A stretch of DNA of 64,000 nt from Pseudomonas gozinkensis (GCF_014863585.1 NZ_CP062253.1:5785501-5849500); one strand, 5' to 3'; positions 43,878 to 54,566 are shown, numbered from the stretch's first letter. A program made the numbers and translations. The notes: generated by a model from the sequence alone, not told the origin.

Positions 43878-44570
43878 ATGAAACGAAGCAAGTACGTTCA
43901 ATTGTCGCTGGCCGCTTCGGTGGCCCTGGCGATTTCCGGTGAAGTGGCCGCCCAGGAACAGCAACGCAACTTCCAGAGCGTCGAACAATGCGTCGACGCC
44001 GAAGTGGCGCCGGATGTGTGTTCGAACGCCTACGTCGCGGCCCTGGCCGAACACCGGCGGATCTCCCCGGCCTACGACGACAAGGCTGCCTGCGACGCGG
44101 ACTTTGCCGCCGACTGGTGTCAGAAAAATTCCGCCGGCCGTTTCGTGCCAAAACTCGGTGGCTTCAAGGTGCCGCAGGACGGTGAGCCGGCTCAAAACCT
44201 CGATGCGATCGCCAATGCCCAGATGCCGGCCGGCGATGCCGCAGCCGTACAGAGCAATCAGACCAGCACTTCGCACTCGTCCAGCGGTGCAGGCAGCGGC
44301 TGGCTCACCGGATGGCTGATCGGCAATGCCATGAGCAACAACCGCGCGAGCGACTCGCGGCCGGTTTATCGTGAGCGCAATACGCGCCAGACCTACGACA
44401 CCTCGACACTGAACCGTCGGATCGAATCCGCGCCGAGCCGCAGCCAGCCGGACTACGACAGCGACTACCGCAAACCGGTCAACGTGGCTTCGTCCACCTC
44501 CCGTGGCGGGTTCGGCAGCCAGTCCAGCGCACGCAGTGGTTGGGGCGGCTGGGGCCGTTCGAGCAGCTGA
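43878..44570 (+). CDS. yjfM: YjfM-type DUF1190 secreted protein
   Basis: This 230-residue protein has the signal peptide KRSKYVQLSLAASVALAISG followed by the DUF1190 cysteine-containing region (FQSVEQCVDAEVAPDVCSNA, DDKAACDADFAADWCQKNSA; four cysteines in two pairs). The C-terminal half is low-complexity Ser/Gly/Arg-rich (SGAGSGWLTGWLIGNAMSNN, GFGSQSSARSGWGGWGRSSS). AGGA eight bases before the ATG at 43878 supports the start. YgiB-like relatives always pair with a YgiC/YjfC ATP-grasp protein, as here. Likely periplasmic or surface; function unknown. Confidence 0.87.
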   Translation: MKRSKYVQLSLAASVALAISGEVAAQEQQRNFQSVEQCVDAEVAPDVCSNAYVAALAEHRRISPAYDDKAACDADFAADWCQKNSAGRFVPKLGGFKVPQDGEPAQNLDAIANAQMPAGDAAAVQSNQTSTSHSSSGAGSGWLTGWLIGNAMSNNRASDSRPVYRERNTRQTYDTSTLNRRIESAPSRSQPDYDSDYRKPVNVASSTSRGGFGSQSSARSGWGGWGRSSS

Positions 44571-44572
44571 CC

Positions 44573-45730
44573 ATGAAGAAGATCCACTGCGCCGAGCGCC
44601 ACGACTGGAAACAGACTGCCGAAAGCCTCGGCTTTCTGTTTCACACCATCGACGACGAGCCGTACTGGGACGAGCGCGCCTACTACCAGTTCACGCTGGC
44701 GCAGATCGAAAACGATCTGGAGGATCCGACCACCGAGCTGCACGAGATGTGCATGGATCTGGTCGACCGCGTCGTGCACAGCGAAGAACTGCTGGATCGC
44801 CTGAGCATTCCGGCGCCGTACTACGACATGATCCGAACGTCCTGGCTGGAAGGTCATCCGCATCTGTACGGACGCATGGACTTCTCCTACAGCGGCAACG
44901 GCCCGGCGAAGCTGCTCGAACTCAACTACGACACGCCCACCAGTCTTTACGAAGCGTCGGCGTTCCAGTGGGGCTGGCTGGAACAATGCATCGAGCGCGG
45001 GATGCTGCCGCGCCATGCCGACCAGTTCAACAGCATCGACACCCGCCTGCATGAAGCCTTTGCGCAACTGAAACTGAAGCGACCGTTTTACTTCGCCTCG
45101 ATGAAAGACTCGGTCGAAGACAAGGGCACCACGGATTATCTGCGGCTGATCGCAGAGAAGGTCGGCATCGAATCCCGGCACATCGACATCGAAGACATCG
45201 GCCTGAACGCTGACGGGCGTTTCGTGGATCTTGAGGATCGCTGGATCCCGCACCTGTTCAAGCTGCACGCCTGGGAGTTCATCTTCCACGAACCGTTCGG
45301 AGCGGCGATTGCCGAATGCGACACCCAGTTTTTCGAACCGGCATGGAAATCCATCCTCTCCAATAAGGGCGCCCTGCCCCTGCTATGGGCGTTTCATAAG
45401 GGCCACCCCAATCTGCTGGCCGCGCACCTCGACCCGAATCCGGGCCGCGCCGTGCCCAAGGGTTGGGTACGCAAACCGTACTTCTCCCGAGAAGGCGCCA
45501 ACATCGAGTTGCAGACTGCCGAAGGCCTGATCGTCAAAGAGGATGGGCCCTACACCGACGCGCCCTTCATCCTGCAGGAGTTTGCACCGTTGCCGAAGTT
45601 CGACGACAGCTACACGCTGATCGGTTCCTGGGTGATCGGCGATCAGGCAGCGGGGATTGGTGTGCGGGAAGACAATAGCTTGATTACCAAGGATTCGAGC
45701 CGGTTTTTGCCGCATTTGATTCTTGACTGA
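44573..45730 (+). CDS. yjfC: Glutathionylspermidine synthase-family ATP-grasp protein (YjfC)
   Basis: The 385-residue protein is homologous to the synthetase half of Gsp: RHDWKQTAESLGFLFHTIDD, PYYDMIRTSWLEGHPHLYGR, KLLELNYDTPTSLYEASAFQ, and the late GWVRKPYFSREGANIELQTA and FILQEFAPLPKFDDSYTLIG, with the ATP-grasp acidic/asparagine residues in the latter part. It lacks the N-terminal amidase domain of E. coli GspA, as is usual for YgiC/YjfC. Whether it makes glutathionylspermidine or modifies a peptide is not established. It starts three bases after yjfM and is followed by a strong terminator, so it ends the operon. Confidence 0.88.
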   Translation: MKKIHCAERHDWKQTAESLGFLFHTIDDEPYWDERAYYQFTLAQIENDLEDPTTELHEMCMDLVDRVVHSEELLDRLSIPAPYYDMIRTSWLEGHPHLYGRMDFSYSGNGPAKLLELNYDTPTSLYEASAFQWGWLEQCIERGMLPRHADQFNSIDTRLHEAFAQLKLKRPFYFASMKDSVEDKGTTDYLRLIAEKVGIESRHIDIEDIGLNADGRFVDLEDRWIPHLFKLHAWEFIFHEPFGAAIAECDTQFFEPAWKSILSNKGALPLLWAFHKGHPNLLAAHLDPNPGRAVPKGWVRKPYFSREGANIELQTAEGLIVKEDGPYTDAPFILQEFAPLPKFDDSYTLIGSWVIGDQAAGIGVREDNSLITKDSSRFLPHLILD

Positions 45731-45746
45731 AAAACCTGCGCACATG

Positions 45747-45782
45747 AAAAAGGCCCGTCGTGTTCAGCGACGGGCCTTTTTT
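45747..45782. terminator. Bidirectional rho-independent terminator
   Basis: AAAAAGGCCCGTCG (45747-45760) pairs with CGACGGGCCTTTTT (from 45768) around TGTTCAG. A-run and T-run flanks allow it to end both the yjf operon and the convergent ssb transcript. Confidence 0.92.
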
Positions 45783-45806
45783 GTTTAGCGCGGATTCAGC
45801 AGCGAA

Positions 45807-46325
45807 TCAGAACGGAATATCGTCATCGAAGCTGTCGAAATCTGGAGCCGGTTGCGGTGCGGCTTGCTGTGGAGCCGGGGCCGAACGCTGCTGAGGAGCC
45901 GACTGCTGCGGACGCGGAGCCTGCTGGCGTGGCGCCTGCTGCTGGTAGTTATTGCCACCGCCTTGTTGGTCGCCCTGTTGCGGACGGCCGCCCAGCAGTT
46001 GCATGGTGCCTTGCATGTCGACCACGATTTCGGTGGTGTAACGCTTGATACCGTCTTTTTCCCACTCACGGGTCTGCAGCTTGCCTTCGATGTACACCTG
46101 CGAACCCTTGCGCAGGTATTCGCCGGCAATTTCGGCAACCTTGCCGAACATCGATACACGGTGCCACTCGGTCTTCTCGACCTTCTGACCGGTCTGCTTG
46201 TCGGTCCACTGCTCGCTGGTCGCCAGACTCAGGTTGGTCACGGCGTTACCGTTGGGCAGGTAGCGTACTTCGGGATCCTGGCCGCAAGTACCGACCAGAA
46301 TGACTTTGTTAACCCCACGGGCCAT
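45807..46325 (-). CDS. ssb: Single-stranded DNA-binding protein
   Basis: The protein has 172 residues. The OB-fold covers residues 1-110 ([60 protein letters not shown]). A Gln/Pro/Ala-rich disordered linker follows, then the conserved acidic partner-binding tip DSFDDDIPF. It binds and protects single-stranded DNA in replication, repair and recombination as a tetramer. GGAG eight bases before the ATG supports the start. It lies nine bases after the MFS gene and near uvrA, the standard Pseudomonas order. Confidence 0.97.
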   Translation of the reverse strand: MARGVNKVILVGTCGQDPEVRYLPNGNAVTNLSLATSEQWTDKQTGQKVEKTEWHRVSMFGKVAEIAGEYLRKGSQVYIEGKLQTREWEKDGIKRYTTEIVVDMQGTMQLLGGRPQQGDQQGGGNNYQQQAPRQQAPRPQQSAPQQRSAPAPQQAAPQPAPDFDSFDDDIPF

Positions 46326-46334
46326 AACGTTCTC

Positions 46335-47732
46335 CTAGGCTTCGCACGCAGTCTGCGCCGGGTTGTTCACCAGGCGTTCGAGAGTGGTGCGATCCATTAA
46401 TTCGGTGTCCAGTTTGATGTAGATCGCCGCTTCATCAGCGACTATCACTGCATCAGTTACCCCTACGAGGGCCTTGAGACGCTCGACCAGACCCGCTTCG
46501 CGGATCGCTTCGGGCGACAGCGGCAGGCGCAGGCTCGTCACGTAGGGAGGTTCGCGCATGGTAACAGCAAAGGCCAGCCAAAGTGCAGCCAGCCCGGCAC
46601 ATCCGAGGAACACAACCGACAGACCGCCATGCTGGAACATCCAGCCGCCGAGAATCCCGCCGAGTGCCGAACCGAGGAACTGACTGGTGGAGTACACGCC
46701 CATGGCCGTGCCTTTGCCACCTGCCGGTGAAACCTTGCTGATCAGCGACGGCAGCGAAGCTTCCAGCAGATTGAACGCGGTGAAGAACACCACCGTGCCG
46801 ATCACCAGGGCCCGCAGGCTGTCGCCGAACTGCCAGAAGAATAGCTCAGTCAGCATCAGCGTCATGACGGCACCGAGCAAAACTCGTTTCATTTTGCGTC
46901 GTTTCTCACCGTAGATGATGAACGGGATCATGGCGAAGAACGAGATCAGCAAGGCGGTGAGATAGACCCACCAGTGCTGTTCCTTGGGCAGACCGGCCTT
47001 TTCCACCAGCGCCAGAGGCAGTGCAACGAAGCTCGACATCAACATCGCATGTAACACAAAAATGCCCAGGTCCAGTCGCAACAGATCCGGGTGTTTGAGC
47101 GTGGGCATCAACGCCTGGCGCGCCACGCCGGACTCGCGATGACTCAGCGGCCCGGTGGATTTCGGCACCATGAACATCACGATCACGATCCCTACCAGCG
47201 CCATGCCACCGGTGGCGAGAAACAGGCCGGACAAGCCGAATGCACGGGTCAGCAGCGGGCCGACCACCATGGCCACGGCGAACGACAGGCCGATGGTCAT
47301 GCCGATCATGGCCATGGCCTTGGTGCGGTGCTGTTCGCGGGTCAGGTCGGAGAGCAACGCCATGACCGCCGCAGAAATAGCGCCGGCGCCCTGCAGGATC
47401 CGCCCGGCAATCACGCCCCAGATCGAATCGGCCTGGGCCGCCAGCACGCTGCCGAGGGCGAAGACGATCAGCCCCAGGTAAATCACCGGACGGCGGCCGA
47501 TGCGGTCGGAAATGATCCCGAACGGAATCTGGAAAATCGCCTGGGTCAGGCCGTAAGCGCCGATCGCCAGCCCGATCAGGGCCGGGGTCGCTCCCGCCAG
47601 ATCCATGCCGTAGGTCGCCAGTACCGGCAACACCATGAACATGCCAAGCATACGGAAGGCGAACACCAGGGCCAGACCGCTCGCCGCGCGGGTCTCGCTG
47701 CCACTCATGCGTTCGCTGTGGGGATCGTGCAT
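46335..47732 (-). CDS. MFS transporter with C-terminal cytoplasmic extension
   Basis: The protein has 465 residues: twelve hydrophobic segments with motif A GIISDRIGRRPVIYLGLIVF and motif B AGRILQGAGAISAAVMALLS. A C-terminal ~60-residue cytoplasmic domain (IREAGLVERLKALVGVTDAV, KLDTELMDRTTLERLVNNPA) looks like a small ferredoxin-like fold seen in YajR-type carriers. GAGG precedes the ATG at 47732; an in-frame ATG at 47708 is the alternative. Probably efflux; substrate unknown. It runs divergently from uvrA and is co-oriented with ssb. Confidence 0.88.
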   Translation of the reverse strand: MHDPHSERMSGSETRAASGLALVFAFRMLGMFMVLPVLATYGMDLAGATPALIGLAIGAYGLTQAIFQIPFGIISDRIGRRPVIYLGLIVFALGSVLAAQADSIWGVIAGRILQGAGAISAAVMALLSDLTREQHRTKAMAMIGMTIGLSFAVAMVVGPLLTRAFGLSGLFLATGGMALVGIVIVMFMVPKSTGPLSHRESGVARQALMPTLKHPDLLRLDLGIFVLHAMLMSSFVALPLALVEKAGLPKEQHWWVYLTALLISFFAMIPFIIYGEKRRKMKRVLLGAVMTLMLTELFFWQFGDSLRALVIGTVVFFTAFNLLEASLPSLISKVSPAGGKGTAMGVYSTSQFLGSALGGILGGWMFQHGGLSVVFLGCAGLAALWLAFAVTMREPPYVTSLRLPLSPEAIREAGLVERLKALVGVTDAVIVADEAAIYIKLDTELMDRTTLERLVNNPAQTACEA

Positions 47733-47923
47733 GGAAAAACCTCGTGTGAACCGGCGGCGATTCTACCAGTCCCATCGAGAGACGGGGTATATCGCGACGC
47801 TTTGACGCGTACAGATGAAACTCTCTTCATGTAAGGCAAAAAACCCTTCACTTGATAGTGTGCATCCATCCAGTATTTGGCCGTATACTCCTGTGTTTTC
47901 GACGCCCGCCGAGCGAGGCCATT
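47733..47923. promoter_or_regulatory. Divergent promoter region between the MFS gene and uvrA
   Basis: These 191 bases hold both promoters. TTGATA (about 47857) followed at 16 bases by TATTTG could serve uvrA. I looked for an SOS box (CTG-N10-CAG) and found none. Confidence 0.35.
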
Positions 47924-50758
47924 TTGGACAAGATCCTGATTCGTGGGGCCCGCACCCACAACCTGAAGAACATCGACCTGACCCTGCCACGGGACAAACT
48001 GATCGTCATCACCGGCCTGTCCGGATCCGGCAAGTCGTCCCTGGCTTTCGACACGCTGTACGCCGAAGGTCAGCGCCGCTATGTCGAATCCCTGTCGGCC
48101 TACGCCCGGCAGTTCCTGTCGATGATGGAGAAACCCGACGTCGACACCATCGAAGGCCTGTCGCCGGCGATCTCCATCGAACAGAAGTCGACCTCGCACA
48201 ACCCGCGCTCCACGGTCGGCACCATCACCGAAATCTACGACTACCTGCGTTTGCTCTATGCCCGCGTCGGTACGCCGCGCTGCCCGGATCACGACATTCC
48301 ACTGGAAGCCCAGACCGTCAGCCAGATGGTCGACTTGGTGTTGGCCCAGCCGGAAGGCAGCAAGCTGATGCTGCTGGCGCCGGTGATCCGCGAGCGCAAG
48401 GGTGAGCACCTGTCGGTGTTCGAAGAACTGCGTGCCCAGGGCTTCGTCCGGGCCCGGGTCAACGGCCGGCTCTGCGAGCTGGATGAACTGCCGAAACTGG
48501 ATAAACAGAAGAAGCACACGATTGAAGTGGTGGTCGACCGCTTCAAGGTTCGCGCGGACCTCCAGCAGCGTCTGGCGGAATCCTTCGAGACCGCACTGAA
48601 GCTGGCCGACGGTATCGCGCTAGTGGCGCCGATGGACGACGAGCCAGGCGAAGAGATGATCTTCTCCGCGCGCTTCGCCTGCCCGATCTGCGGCCATGCG
48701 ATCAGCGAGCTGGAACCCAAGCTGTTCTCCTTCAACAACCCGGCCGGCGCCTGCCCGACCTGCGATGGTCTGGGAGTGAAGCAGTTCTTCGACATCAAGC
48801 GACTGGTCAACGGTGAACTCACGCTGGCCGAGGGCGCGATCCGTGGCTGGGACCGGCGTAACGTCTATTACTTCCAGATGCTCGGCTCGCTGGCCGCGCA
48901 TTACGGCTTCAGCCTGGAGCAGCCGTTCAACGAGCTGCCGGCCGATCAACAGAAATACATCCTGCACGGCAGCGGATCGCAGAACGTCGATTTCAAGTAC
49001 CTCAACGACCGGGGCGACATCGTCAAGCGCTCGCACCCGTTCGAAGGCATCGTGCCGAACCTCGAGCGTCGCTACCGCGAAACCGAATCGGCGAGCGTGC
49101 GCGAAGAACTGGCGAAGTTCCTCAGCACCCAATCGTGCCCGGATTGCCGTGGCACCCGTCTGCGTCGGGAAGCGCGGCATGTATGGGTTGGCGAGAAAAC
49201 CCTGCCGGCGGTGACCAACCTGCCGATCGGCGACGCCTGCGATTACTTCGGCGCGCTGAAGATGACCGGTCGCCGTGGCGAAATCGCCGACAAGATTCTC
49301 AAGGAAATCCGCGAGCGCCTGCAGTTTCTGGTCAACGTGGGACTGGATTACCTGTCGCTGGATCGCAGTGCCGATACGCTGTCCGGTGGCGAGGCACAGC
49401 GGATTCGTCTGGCCAGCCAGATTGGCGCGGGGCTGGTCGGCGTTCTGTACATTCTCGATGAACCGTCCATTGGTCTACACCAGCGCGACAACGATCGCCT
49501 GCTCGGCACCCTCAAGCACCTGCGCGACATCGGCAACACGGTGATTGTGGTCGAGCACGACGAAGACGCGATCCGGCTGGCCGACTACGTAGTGGATATC
49601 GGCCCGGGCGCCGGTGTTCATGGCGGGCAGATCGTTGCCGAAGGCACGCCGGACGAAGTCATGGCGCACCCGGATTCGCTGACCGGCAAATACCTGTCGG
49701 GCCGGGTCAAGATCGAAGTGCCGGCCAAGCGCACGCCACGCAACAAGAAGCAGGTGCTCTCGCTCAAGGGCGCACGTGGCAACAACCTGCGCAACGTCGA
49801 CCTGGAAATCCCGATCGGCCTGCTGACCTGCGTGACCGGCGTCTCCGGTTCCGGCAAATCGACGCTGATCAACAACACGCTGTTCCCGCTGAGCGCCACG
49901 GCCCTCAACGGCGCGACCACCCTGGAAGCGGCAGCCCACGACAGCATCAAGGGCCTGGAACATCTGGACAAGGTCGTCGACATCGACCAGAGTCCGATCG
50001 GCCGCACGCCGCGCTCCAACCCGGCGACCTATACCGGACTGTTCACGCCGATCCGCGAACTGTTCGCCGGCGTGCCCGAGTCCCGCTCCCGTGGTTACGG
50101 CCCGGGGCGTTTCTCGTTCAACGTCAAGGGCGGTCGCTGCGAAGCCTGCCAGGGCGACGGTCTGATCAAGGTGGAAATGCACTTCCTGCCGGACATCTAC
50201 GTCCCGTGCGACGTGTGCAAGAGCAAGCGCTACAACCGCGAAACCCTGGAAATCAAATACAAGGGCAAGAATATCCACGAAACTCTCGAGATGACCATCG
50301 AGGAAGCGCGGGAGTTCTTCGACGCAGTGCCGGCGCTGGCGCGCAAGCTGCAAACGCTGATGGATGTGGGCCTGTCGTACATCAAGCTCGGGCAATCGGC
50401 CACGACGCTTTCCGGCGGTGAAGCCCAGCGGGTCAAGTTATCCCGCGAACTGTCCAAGCGCGATACCGGCAAGACCCTGTACATCCTCGATGAGCCGACC
50501 ACGGGTCTGCACTTCGCGGATATCCAGCAACTGCTCGACGTACTGCATCGCCTGCGCGACCACGGCAACACCGTGGTAGTGATCGAACACAACCTCGACG
50601 TGATCAAGACGGCCGACTGGCTGGTGGATCTAGGCCCCGAAGGTGGTTCAAAAGGTGGACAGATCATTGCCACCGGTACGCCGGAGGAAGTGGCCGAGAT
50701 GAAACAGTCTCACACCGGGCATTACCTCAAGCCGCTGTTGATCCGTGATCGGGCCTGA
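47924..50758 (+). CDS. uvrA: Excinuclease ABC subunit A
   Basis: This 944-residue DNA-damage recognition ATPase works with UvrB in nucleotide excision repair. The first ATPase half has [20 protein letters not shown] and Walker [10 protein letters not shown], a zinc finger ([20 protein letters not shown] through CPTC) and signature [20 protein letters not shown]. The second half has [20 protein letters not shown], the zinc module [20 protein letters not shown] with [25 protein letters not shown], and [20 protein letters not shown]. The start is the TTG at 47924-47926 with CGAGG upstream, giving the canonical [13 protein letters not shown] start and length. Confidence 0.97.
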   Translation: MDKILIRGARTHNLKNIDLTLPRDKLIVITGLSGSGKSSLAFDTLYAEGQRRYVESLSAYARQFLSMMEKPDVDTIEGLSPAISIEQKSTSHNPRSTVGTITEIYDYLRLLYARVGTPRCPDHDIPLEAQTVSQMVDLVLAQPEGSKLMLLAPVIRERKGEHLSVFEELRAQGFVRARVNGRLCELDELPKLDKQKKHTIEVVVDRFKVRADLQQRLAESFETALKLADGIALVAPMDDEPGEEMIFSARFACPICGHAISELEPKLFSFNNPAGACPTCDGLGVKQFFDIKRLVNGELTLAEGAIRGWDRRNVYYFQMLGSLAAHYGFSLEQPFNELPADQQKYILHGSGSQNVDFKYLNDRGDIVKRSHPFEGIVPNLERRYRETESASVREELAKFLSTQSCPDCRGTRLRREARHVWVGEKTLPAVTNLPIGDACDYFGALKMTGRRGEIADKILKEIRERLQFLVNVGLDYLSLDRSADTLSGGEAQRIRLASQIGAGLVGVLYILDEPSIGLHQRDNDRLLGTLKHLRDIGNTVIVVEHDEDAIRLADYVVDIGPGAGVHGGQIVAEGTPDEVMAHPDSLTGKYLSGRVKIEVPAKRTPRNKKQVLSLKGARGNNLRNVDLEIPIGLLTCVTGVSGSGKSTLINNTLFPLSATALNGATTLEAAAHDSIKGLEHLDKVVDIDQSPIGRTPRSNPATYTGLFTPIRELFAGVPESRSRGYGPGRFSFNVKGGRCEACQGDGLIKVEMHFLPDIYVPCDVCKSKRYNRETLEIKYKGKNIHETLEMTIEEAREFFDAVPALARKLQTLMDVGLSYIKLGQSATTLSGGEAQRVKLSRELSKRDTGKTLYILDEPTTGLHFADIQQLLDVLHRLRDHGNTVVVIEHNLDVIKTADWLVDLGPEGGSKGGQIIATGTPEEVAEMKQSHTGHYLKPLLIRDRA

Positions 50759-50770
50759 TCGCCGGGCATG

Positions 50771-50812
50771 AAAAAGCCCCTGTCACTTCACCAGTGACAG
50801 GGGCTTTTTTTT
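50771..50812. terminator. Bidirectional rho-independent terminator
   Basis: AAAAAGCCCCTGTCACT (50771-50787) pairs with AGTGACAGGGGCTTTTT (from 50793) around TCACC, then continues in a T-run. It serves uvrA and the convergent ferritin gene. Confidence 0.95.
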
Positions 50813-50825
50813 GTATCGGCTGCAA

Positions 50826-51293
50826 TCAGGACGCGTGGGACTGCAGGTAGTTCTGGATACCGATGAGCTTGATCAGGCCCAGCTGCTTTTCAAGCCAGTA
50901 AGTGTGATCTTCTTCGGTGTCGTTGAGTTGAACTCGCAGGATCTCGCGGCTGACATAGTCGTTGTGCTGTTCGCACAGCTCGATGCCTTTACACAACGCA
51001 GCGCGTACTTTGTACTCAAGGCGCAGGTCTGCTTCGAGCATCTCCGGCACTGTGGTGCCGACGTCCAGGTCATCCGGCCGCATGCGCGGAGTACCTTCGA
51101 GCATCAGAATCCGGCGCATGAGCGCGTCGGCATGACCGGCCTCTTCTTCCATCTCGTGGTTGATTCGTTCGTAGAGCTTGGTGAATCCCCAGTCCTCATA
51201 CATCCGCGAGTGAACGAAATATTGGTCACGCGCGGCCAGTTCGCCGGTCAGCAACGTGTTGAGGTAATCGATAACGTCTGGGTGGCCTTGCAT
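50826..51293 (-). CDS. ftnA: Bacterioferritin-like ferritin lacking the haem-ligand methionine
   Basis: The protein has 155 residues. The four-helix ferritin fold retains the ferroxidase ligands E18, E51, H54 and later E93, E127 and H130 ([44 protein letters not shown]). Position 52, the haem-coordinating Met of bacterioferritins, is Ala here, so the protein should store iron without haem. This matches what is known for the P. aeruginosa neighbour of katA (first called BfrA, later FtnA). AGGGAG before the ATG at 51293 and the canonical [12 protein letters not shown] start decide the length. It lies between uvrA and katA, on the katA strand. Confidence 0.92.
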   Translation of the reverse strand: MQGHPDVIDYLNTLLTGELAARDQYFVHSRMYEDWGFTKLYERINHEMEEEAGHADALMRRILMLEGTPRMRPDDLDVGTTVPEMLEADLRLEYKVRAALCKGIELCEQHNDYVSREILRVQLNDTEEDHTYWLEKQLGLIKLIGIQNYLQSHAS

Positions 51294-51410
51294 CGCCCTA
51301 CATCTCCCTGCTTGAAAGTCTGTAGTTTGAACCAACCTGACTGGAAGGTCACTCACTTCGCGCAATAAAAGCGAAGATATTCTGAGAAAAGCAGGCTAAA
51401 TAACGCAAAA

Positions 51411-51430
51411 ACCGCCCAAATGAGGGCGGT
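51411..51430 (-). terminator. Rho-independent terminator after katA
   Basis: ACCGCCC (51411-51417) and GGGCGGT (51424-51430) form the stem around a 6-base loop. On the minus strand it is followed by TTTTGCG, 13 bases after the katA stop. Confidence 0.85.
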
Positions 51431-51442
51431 TCTGCTTCTTGT

Positions 51443-52897
51443 TTAGACTTCGTTAAGCTGTACGTTGAGCAGCTTTGCGATTGCGTCTCCGTACGCCGGA
51501 TCAGCCTTGTAGAAATGCTGCAACTGACGGTCGACCACATCACTGGAAACACCCGCCATCGCGCCGGCGATATTGCTGACCAGCAACGCTTTCTGCTCGT
51601 CGCTCATCAAGCGGAACAGCGCACCGGCGTGGCTGTAGTAATCAGTGTCTTCACGGTGATCGTAGCGATCGGCCGCGCCGTTCAGAGCCAGTGCAGGCTC
51701 GGCATAGTGCGGCGCTTGTTTCGGCGACTCTACGTAGCTGTTCGGCTCGTAGTTCGGCGCGGCTCCACCGTTACTGCCGAATGCCATCGAACCGTCACGC
51801 TGGTAAGTATTCACCGGGCTGCGCGGGGCGTTCACCGGCAGTTGCTGGTGGTTGGTGCCTACACGGTAGCGGTGGGCATCGGCATAGGCGAATACACGAC
51901 CTTGCAGCATGCGATCCGGCGACAGACCCACTCCAGGCACCATGTTGCTTGGGCCGAATGCGGCTTGCTCGACTTCGGCAAAATAGTTGAGCGGATTACG
52001 GTTCAGCTCCAGCTCACCCACTTCGATCAGTGGAAACTCCTTCTGCGACCAGGTCTTGGTCACGTCGAACGGGTTCTCGTAGTGCGCTGAGGCCTGAGCC
52101 TCGGTCATGATCTGGATACACACGCTCCATTTCGGGAAGTCACCACGCTCGATGGCTTCGAACAGATCGCGCTGAGCGTAATCGGGATCTGTGCCCGCCA
52201 GACGTGCCGCGTCTGCCGGCGCGAGGTTCTTGATCCCTTGCTTGGTCTTGTAGTGCCACTTCACCCAGTGACGCTCGCCTTGAGCGCTGATCAGGCTGTA
52301 GGTGTGGCTGCCGAAACCGTGCATGTGGCGATAGCCGTCCGGAATGCCGCGATCGGAGAACAGGATCGTGACCTGGTGCAGCGCTTCAGGCGAATGCGAC
52401 CAGAAGTCCCACATCATCTGCGCGCTTTTCAGGTTGCTCTGCGGCAGGCGCTTCTGGGTGTGGATAAAGTCAGGGAATTTCAGCGGATCACGGATGAAAA
52501 ACACAGGCGTGTTGTTGCCAACGATGTCCCAGTTGCCTTCTTCGGTGTAGAACTTGAGAGCAAAGCCACGCGGGTCGCGTTCAGTATCGGCCGAGCCACG
52601 CTCGCCACCTACCGTTGAAAAACGCAGAAAGGTCGGGGTTTGCTTGCCGACGGCAGAGAACAGTTTGGCGCTGGTGTACTGCGTAATGTCACGGGTAACG
52701 GTGAACGTCCCGTAGGCGCCCGAACCCTTGGCATGTACTCGGCGCTCAGGAATGTTTTCACGGTTGAAGTGAGCGAGCTTCTCGATCAAGTGGAAATCGT
52801 CGAGCAGCAACGGACCGCGAGGGCCGGCGGAGCGAGAGTTCTGGTTATCGGCGACAGGTGCGCCACTGGCGGTCGTAAGCGTCTTGTTCTGGCTCAT
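51443..52897 (-). CDS. katA: Catalase KatA (small-subunit haem catalase)
   Basis: This 484-residue monofunctional catalase decomposes hydrogen peroxide. The catalytic His55 lies in [20 protein letters not shown], the distal Asn128 in [20 protein letters not shown], and the haem-ligand Tyr in [20 protein letters not shown]. The length fits the small-subunit clade (about 480-500). No signal peptide. AGGAAG precedes the ATG. In Pseudomonas this is the main housekeeping/stationary catalase; it sits upstream of the ftnA-type ferritin gene, linking peroxide defence and iron storage. Confidence 0.95.
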   Translation of the reverse strand: MSQNKTLTTASGAPVADNQNSRSAGPRGPLLLDDFHLIEKLAHFNRENIPERRVHAKGSGAYGTFTVTRDITQYTSAKLFSAVGKQTPTFLRFSTVGGERGSADTERDPRGFALKFYTEEGNWDIVGNNTPVFFIRDPLKFPDFIHTQKRLPQSNLKSAQMMWDFWSHSPEALHQVTILFSDRGIPDGYRHMHGFGSHTYSLISAQGERHWVKWHYKTKQGIKNLAPADAARLAGTDPDYAQRDLFEAIERGDFPKWSVCIQIMTEAQASAHYENPFDVTKTWSQKEFPLIEVGELELNRNPLNYFAEVEQAAFGPSNMVPGVGLSPDRMLQGRVFAYADAHRYRVGTNHQQLPVNAPRSPVNTYQRDGSMAFGSNGGAAPNYEPNSYVESPKQAPHYAEPALALNGAADRYDHREDTDYYSHAGALFRLMSDEQKALLVSNIAGAMAGVSSDVVDRQLQHFYKADPAYGDAIAKLLNVQLNEV

Positions 52898-53001
52898 GCG
52901 ATCTTCTTCCTTTATCGGTCTGGAACTGCCGGCTAATCGGCTTGCTGGGAAGTATTGACCATCAATATGACAGCTACAAATTCATTAACTTGCAGACATC
53001 A

Positions 53002-53016
53002 ATAGAAAATAACTAA
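53002..53016. promoter_or_regulatory. Weak OxyR-like half-site upstream of katA
   Basis: ATAG-N7-CTAA at 53002-53016 matches the OxyR half-site pattern ATAGNNNNNNNCTAT with one change, about 105 bases before the katA ATG in an AT-rich segment. The second half-site is not convincing. The remaining gap 52898-53095 holds no other feature I can support. Confidence 0.25.
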
Positions 53017-53095
53017 TGATCAAACCAAGCACATAGTGCAGACACAAACAGGAATGACACTTGTACGAAGCGCGCTTTTCTTTGAGGCACAAAAA

Positions 53096-53114
53096 ACCGG
53101 GCACTAGGCCCGGT
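53096..53114 (-). terminator. Rho-independent terminator after rplQ
   Basis: ACCGGGC (53096-53102) pairs with GCCCGGT (53108-53114); on the minus strand a six-T run follows immediately (GGTTTTTTG). It ends the long ribosomal protein transcript. Confidence 0.9.
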
Positions 53115-53135
53115 TCCTTGTTTCAGACTGATGTC

Positions 53136-53522
53136 TTACTCAGCGGATACAGCTTCACCGCCGACAGCACGATCAACCAGTTCGACGTACGCCATAGGCG
53201 CGTTGTCGCCAGCGCGGAAACCGCACTTGAGGATGCGCAGGTAGCCACCCTCACGGGTAGCGTAACGCTTGCCCAGGTCGTTGAAGAGCTTACCAACGAT
53301 AGCTTTCGAACGAGTACGGTCGAAAGCCAGACGACGGTTAGCAACGCTGTCTGTCTTGGCCAGAGTGATCAGCGGCTCGGCAACGCGGCGCAGTTCTTTG
53401 GCTTTTGGCAGAGTAGTTTTGATCAGCTCGTGCTCGAACAGCGACACCGCCATGTTTTGGAACATGGCCTTGCGGTGCGAGCTGGTGCGGCTCAGGTGAC
53501 GCCCACTTTTACGATGACGCAT
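53136..53522 (-). CDS. rplQ: 50S ribosomal protein L17
   Basis: This 128-residue large-subunit protein lies near the exit tunnel. Landmarks: [25 protein letters not shown]-like segment [20 protein letters not shown], and the C-terminal [20 protein letters not shown]. It is the last gene of the alpha operon, 42 bases after rpoA, and is followed by a terminator. Confidence 0.98.
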   Translation of the reverse strand: MRHRKSGRHLSRTSSHRKAMFQNMAVSLFEHELIKTTLPKAKELRRVAEPLITLAKTDSVANRRLAFDRTRSKAIVGKLFNDLGKRYATREGGYLRILKCGFRAGDNAPMAYVELVDRAVGGEAVSAE

Positions 53523-53564
53523 GGTTCATTCCTTACCAAACACTACGTTCGGTGATTACGACGA

Positions 53565-54566
53565 TCAGGCAGTCGCCTTGTCGTCCTTCTTAAGACTTGC
53601 AGGCGGCCAGTTGTCGAGGCGCATGCCGAGGGACAGACCGCGGGAGGCCAGAACGTCCTTGATTTCGGTCAAGGATTTCTTGCCCAGGTTCGGAGTCTTC
53701 AACAGCTCTACTTCGGTACGCTGAATCAGGTCGCCGATGTAGTAGATGTTTTCCGCCTTAAGGCAGTTAGCCGAACGTACAGTCAGTTCCAGATCGTCAA
53801 CCGGGCGAAGCAGGATCGGATCGATCTCGTCTTCCTGCTCGACAACCACTGGCTCACTGTCACCCTTGAGGTCGACGAACGCAGCCAACTGCTGTTGCAG
53901 GATGGTTGCAGCACGACGTATAGCCTCTTCAGGATCCAGGGTACCGTTGGTTTCCAGATCAATAACCAGCTTGTCCAGGTTGGTGCGCTGCTCGACACGG
54001 GCGTTTTCCACCACGTATGCGATACGGCGAACCGGGCTGAACGAAGAGTCAAGCTGCAAGCGACCGATGCTGCGGCTTTCATCTTCATCGCTCTGACGCG
54101 AGTCGGCTGGTTCATAACCACGACCACGAGCTACGGTGAGCTTCATGTTCAGGGCGCCGTTAGACGCCAGGTTAGCGATTACGTGATCGGGATTAACGAT
54201 CTCGACATCATGATCCAGCTGAATATCGGCAGCGGTAACCACCCCCGAACCCTTCTTCGACAAGGTCAGCGTAACTTCGTCACGACCGTGCAGCTTGATG
54301 GCCAGACCTTTAAGGTTCAACAGGATTTCAATTACGTCTTCCTGTACACCTTCGATGGCGCTGTACTCGTGGAGCACACCGTCAATCTCGGCCTCGACTA
54401 CTGCGCAGCCGGGCATTGAGGACAACAGGATGCGGCGCAGCGCGTTGCCCAGGGTGTGGCCAAAACCACGCTCGAGAGGCTCGAGAGTGATCTTGGCGCG
54501 GGTTGGACTGACAACCTGCACATCAATGTGGCGGGGTGTCAGGAACTCATTTACCGAAATCTGCAT
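53565..54566 (-). CDS. rpoA: DNA-directed RNA polymerase alpha subunit
   Basis: The 333-residue subunit nucleates RNA polymerase assembly. The N-terminal dimerisation domain (about 1-235) includes [20 protein letters not shown]; the C-terminal domain (about 250-325) contains [20 protein letters not shown], the surface that contacts UP elements and activators, and [20 protein letters not shown]. It lies in the alpha operon between rpsD and rplQ. Confidence 0.98.
   Translation of the reverse strand: MQISVNEFLTPRHIDVQVVSPTRAKITLEPLERGFGHTLGNALRRILLSSMPGCAVVEAEIDGVLHEYSAIEGVQEDVIEILLNLKGLAIKLHGRDEVTLTLSKKGSGVVTAADIQLDHDVEIVNPDHVIANLASNGALNMKLTVARGRGYEPADSRQSDEDESRSIGRLQLDSSFSPVRRIAYVVENARVEQRTNLDKLVIDLETNGTLDPEEAIRRAATILQQQLAAFVDLKGDSEPVVVEQEDEIDPILLRPVDDLELTVRSANCLKAENIYYIGDLIQRTEVELLKTPNLGKKSLTEIKDVLASRGLSLGMRLDNWPPASLKKDDKATA

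Noticed and set aside
47733..47923. LexA box for uvrA
   Set aside because: No CTG-N10-CAG arrangement with an AT-rich centre was found in the region.
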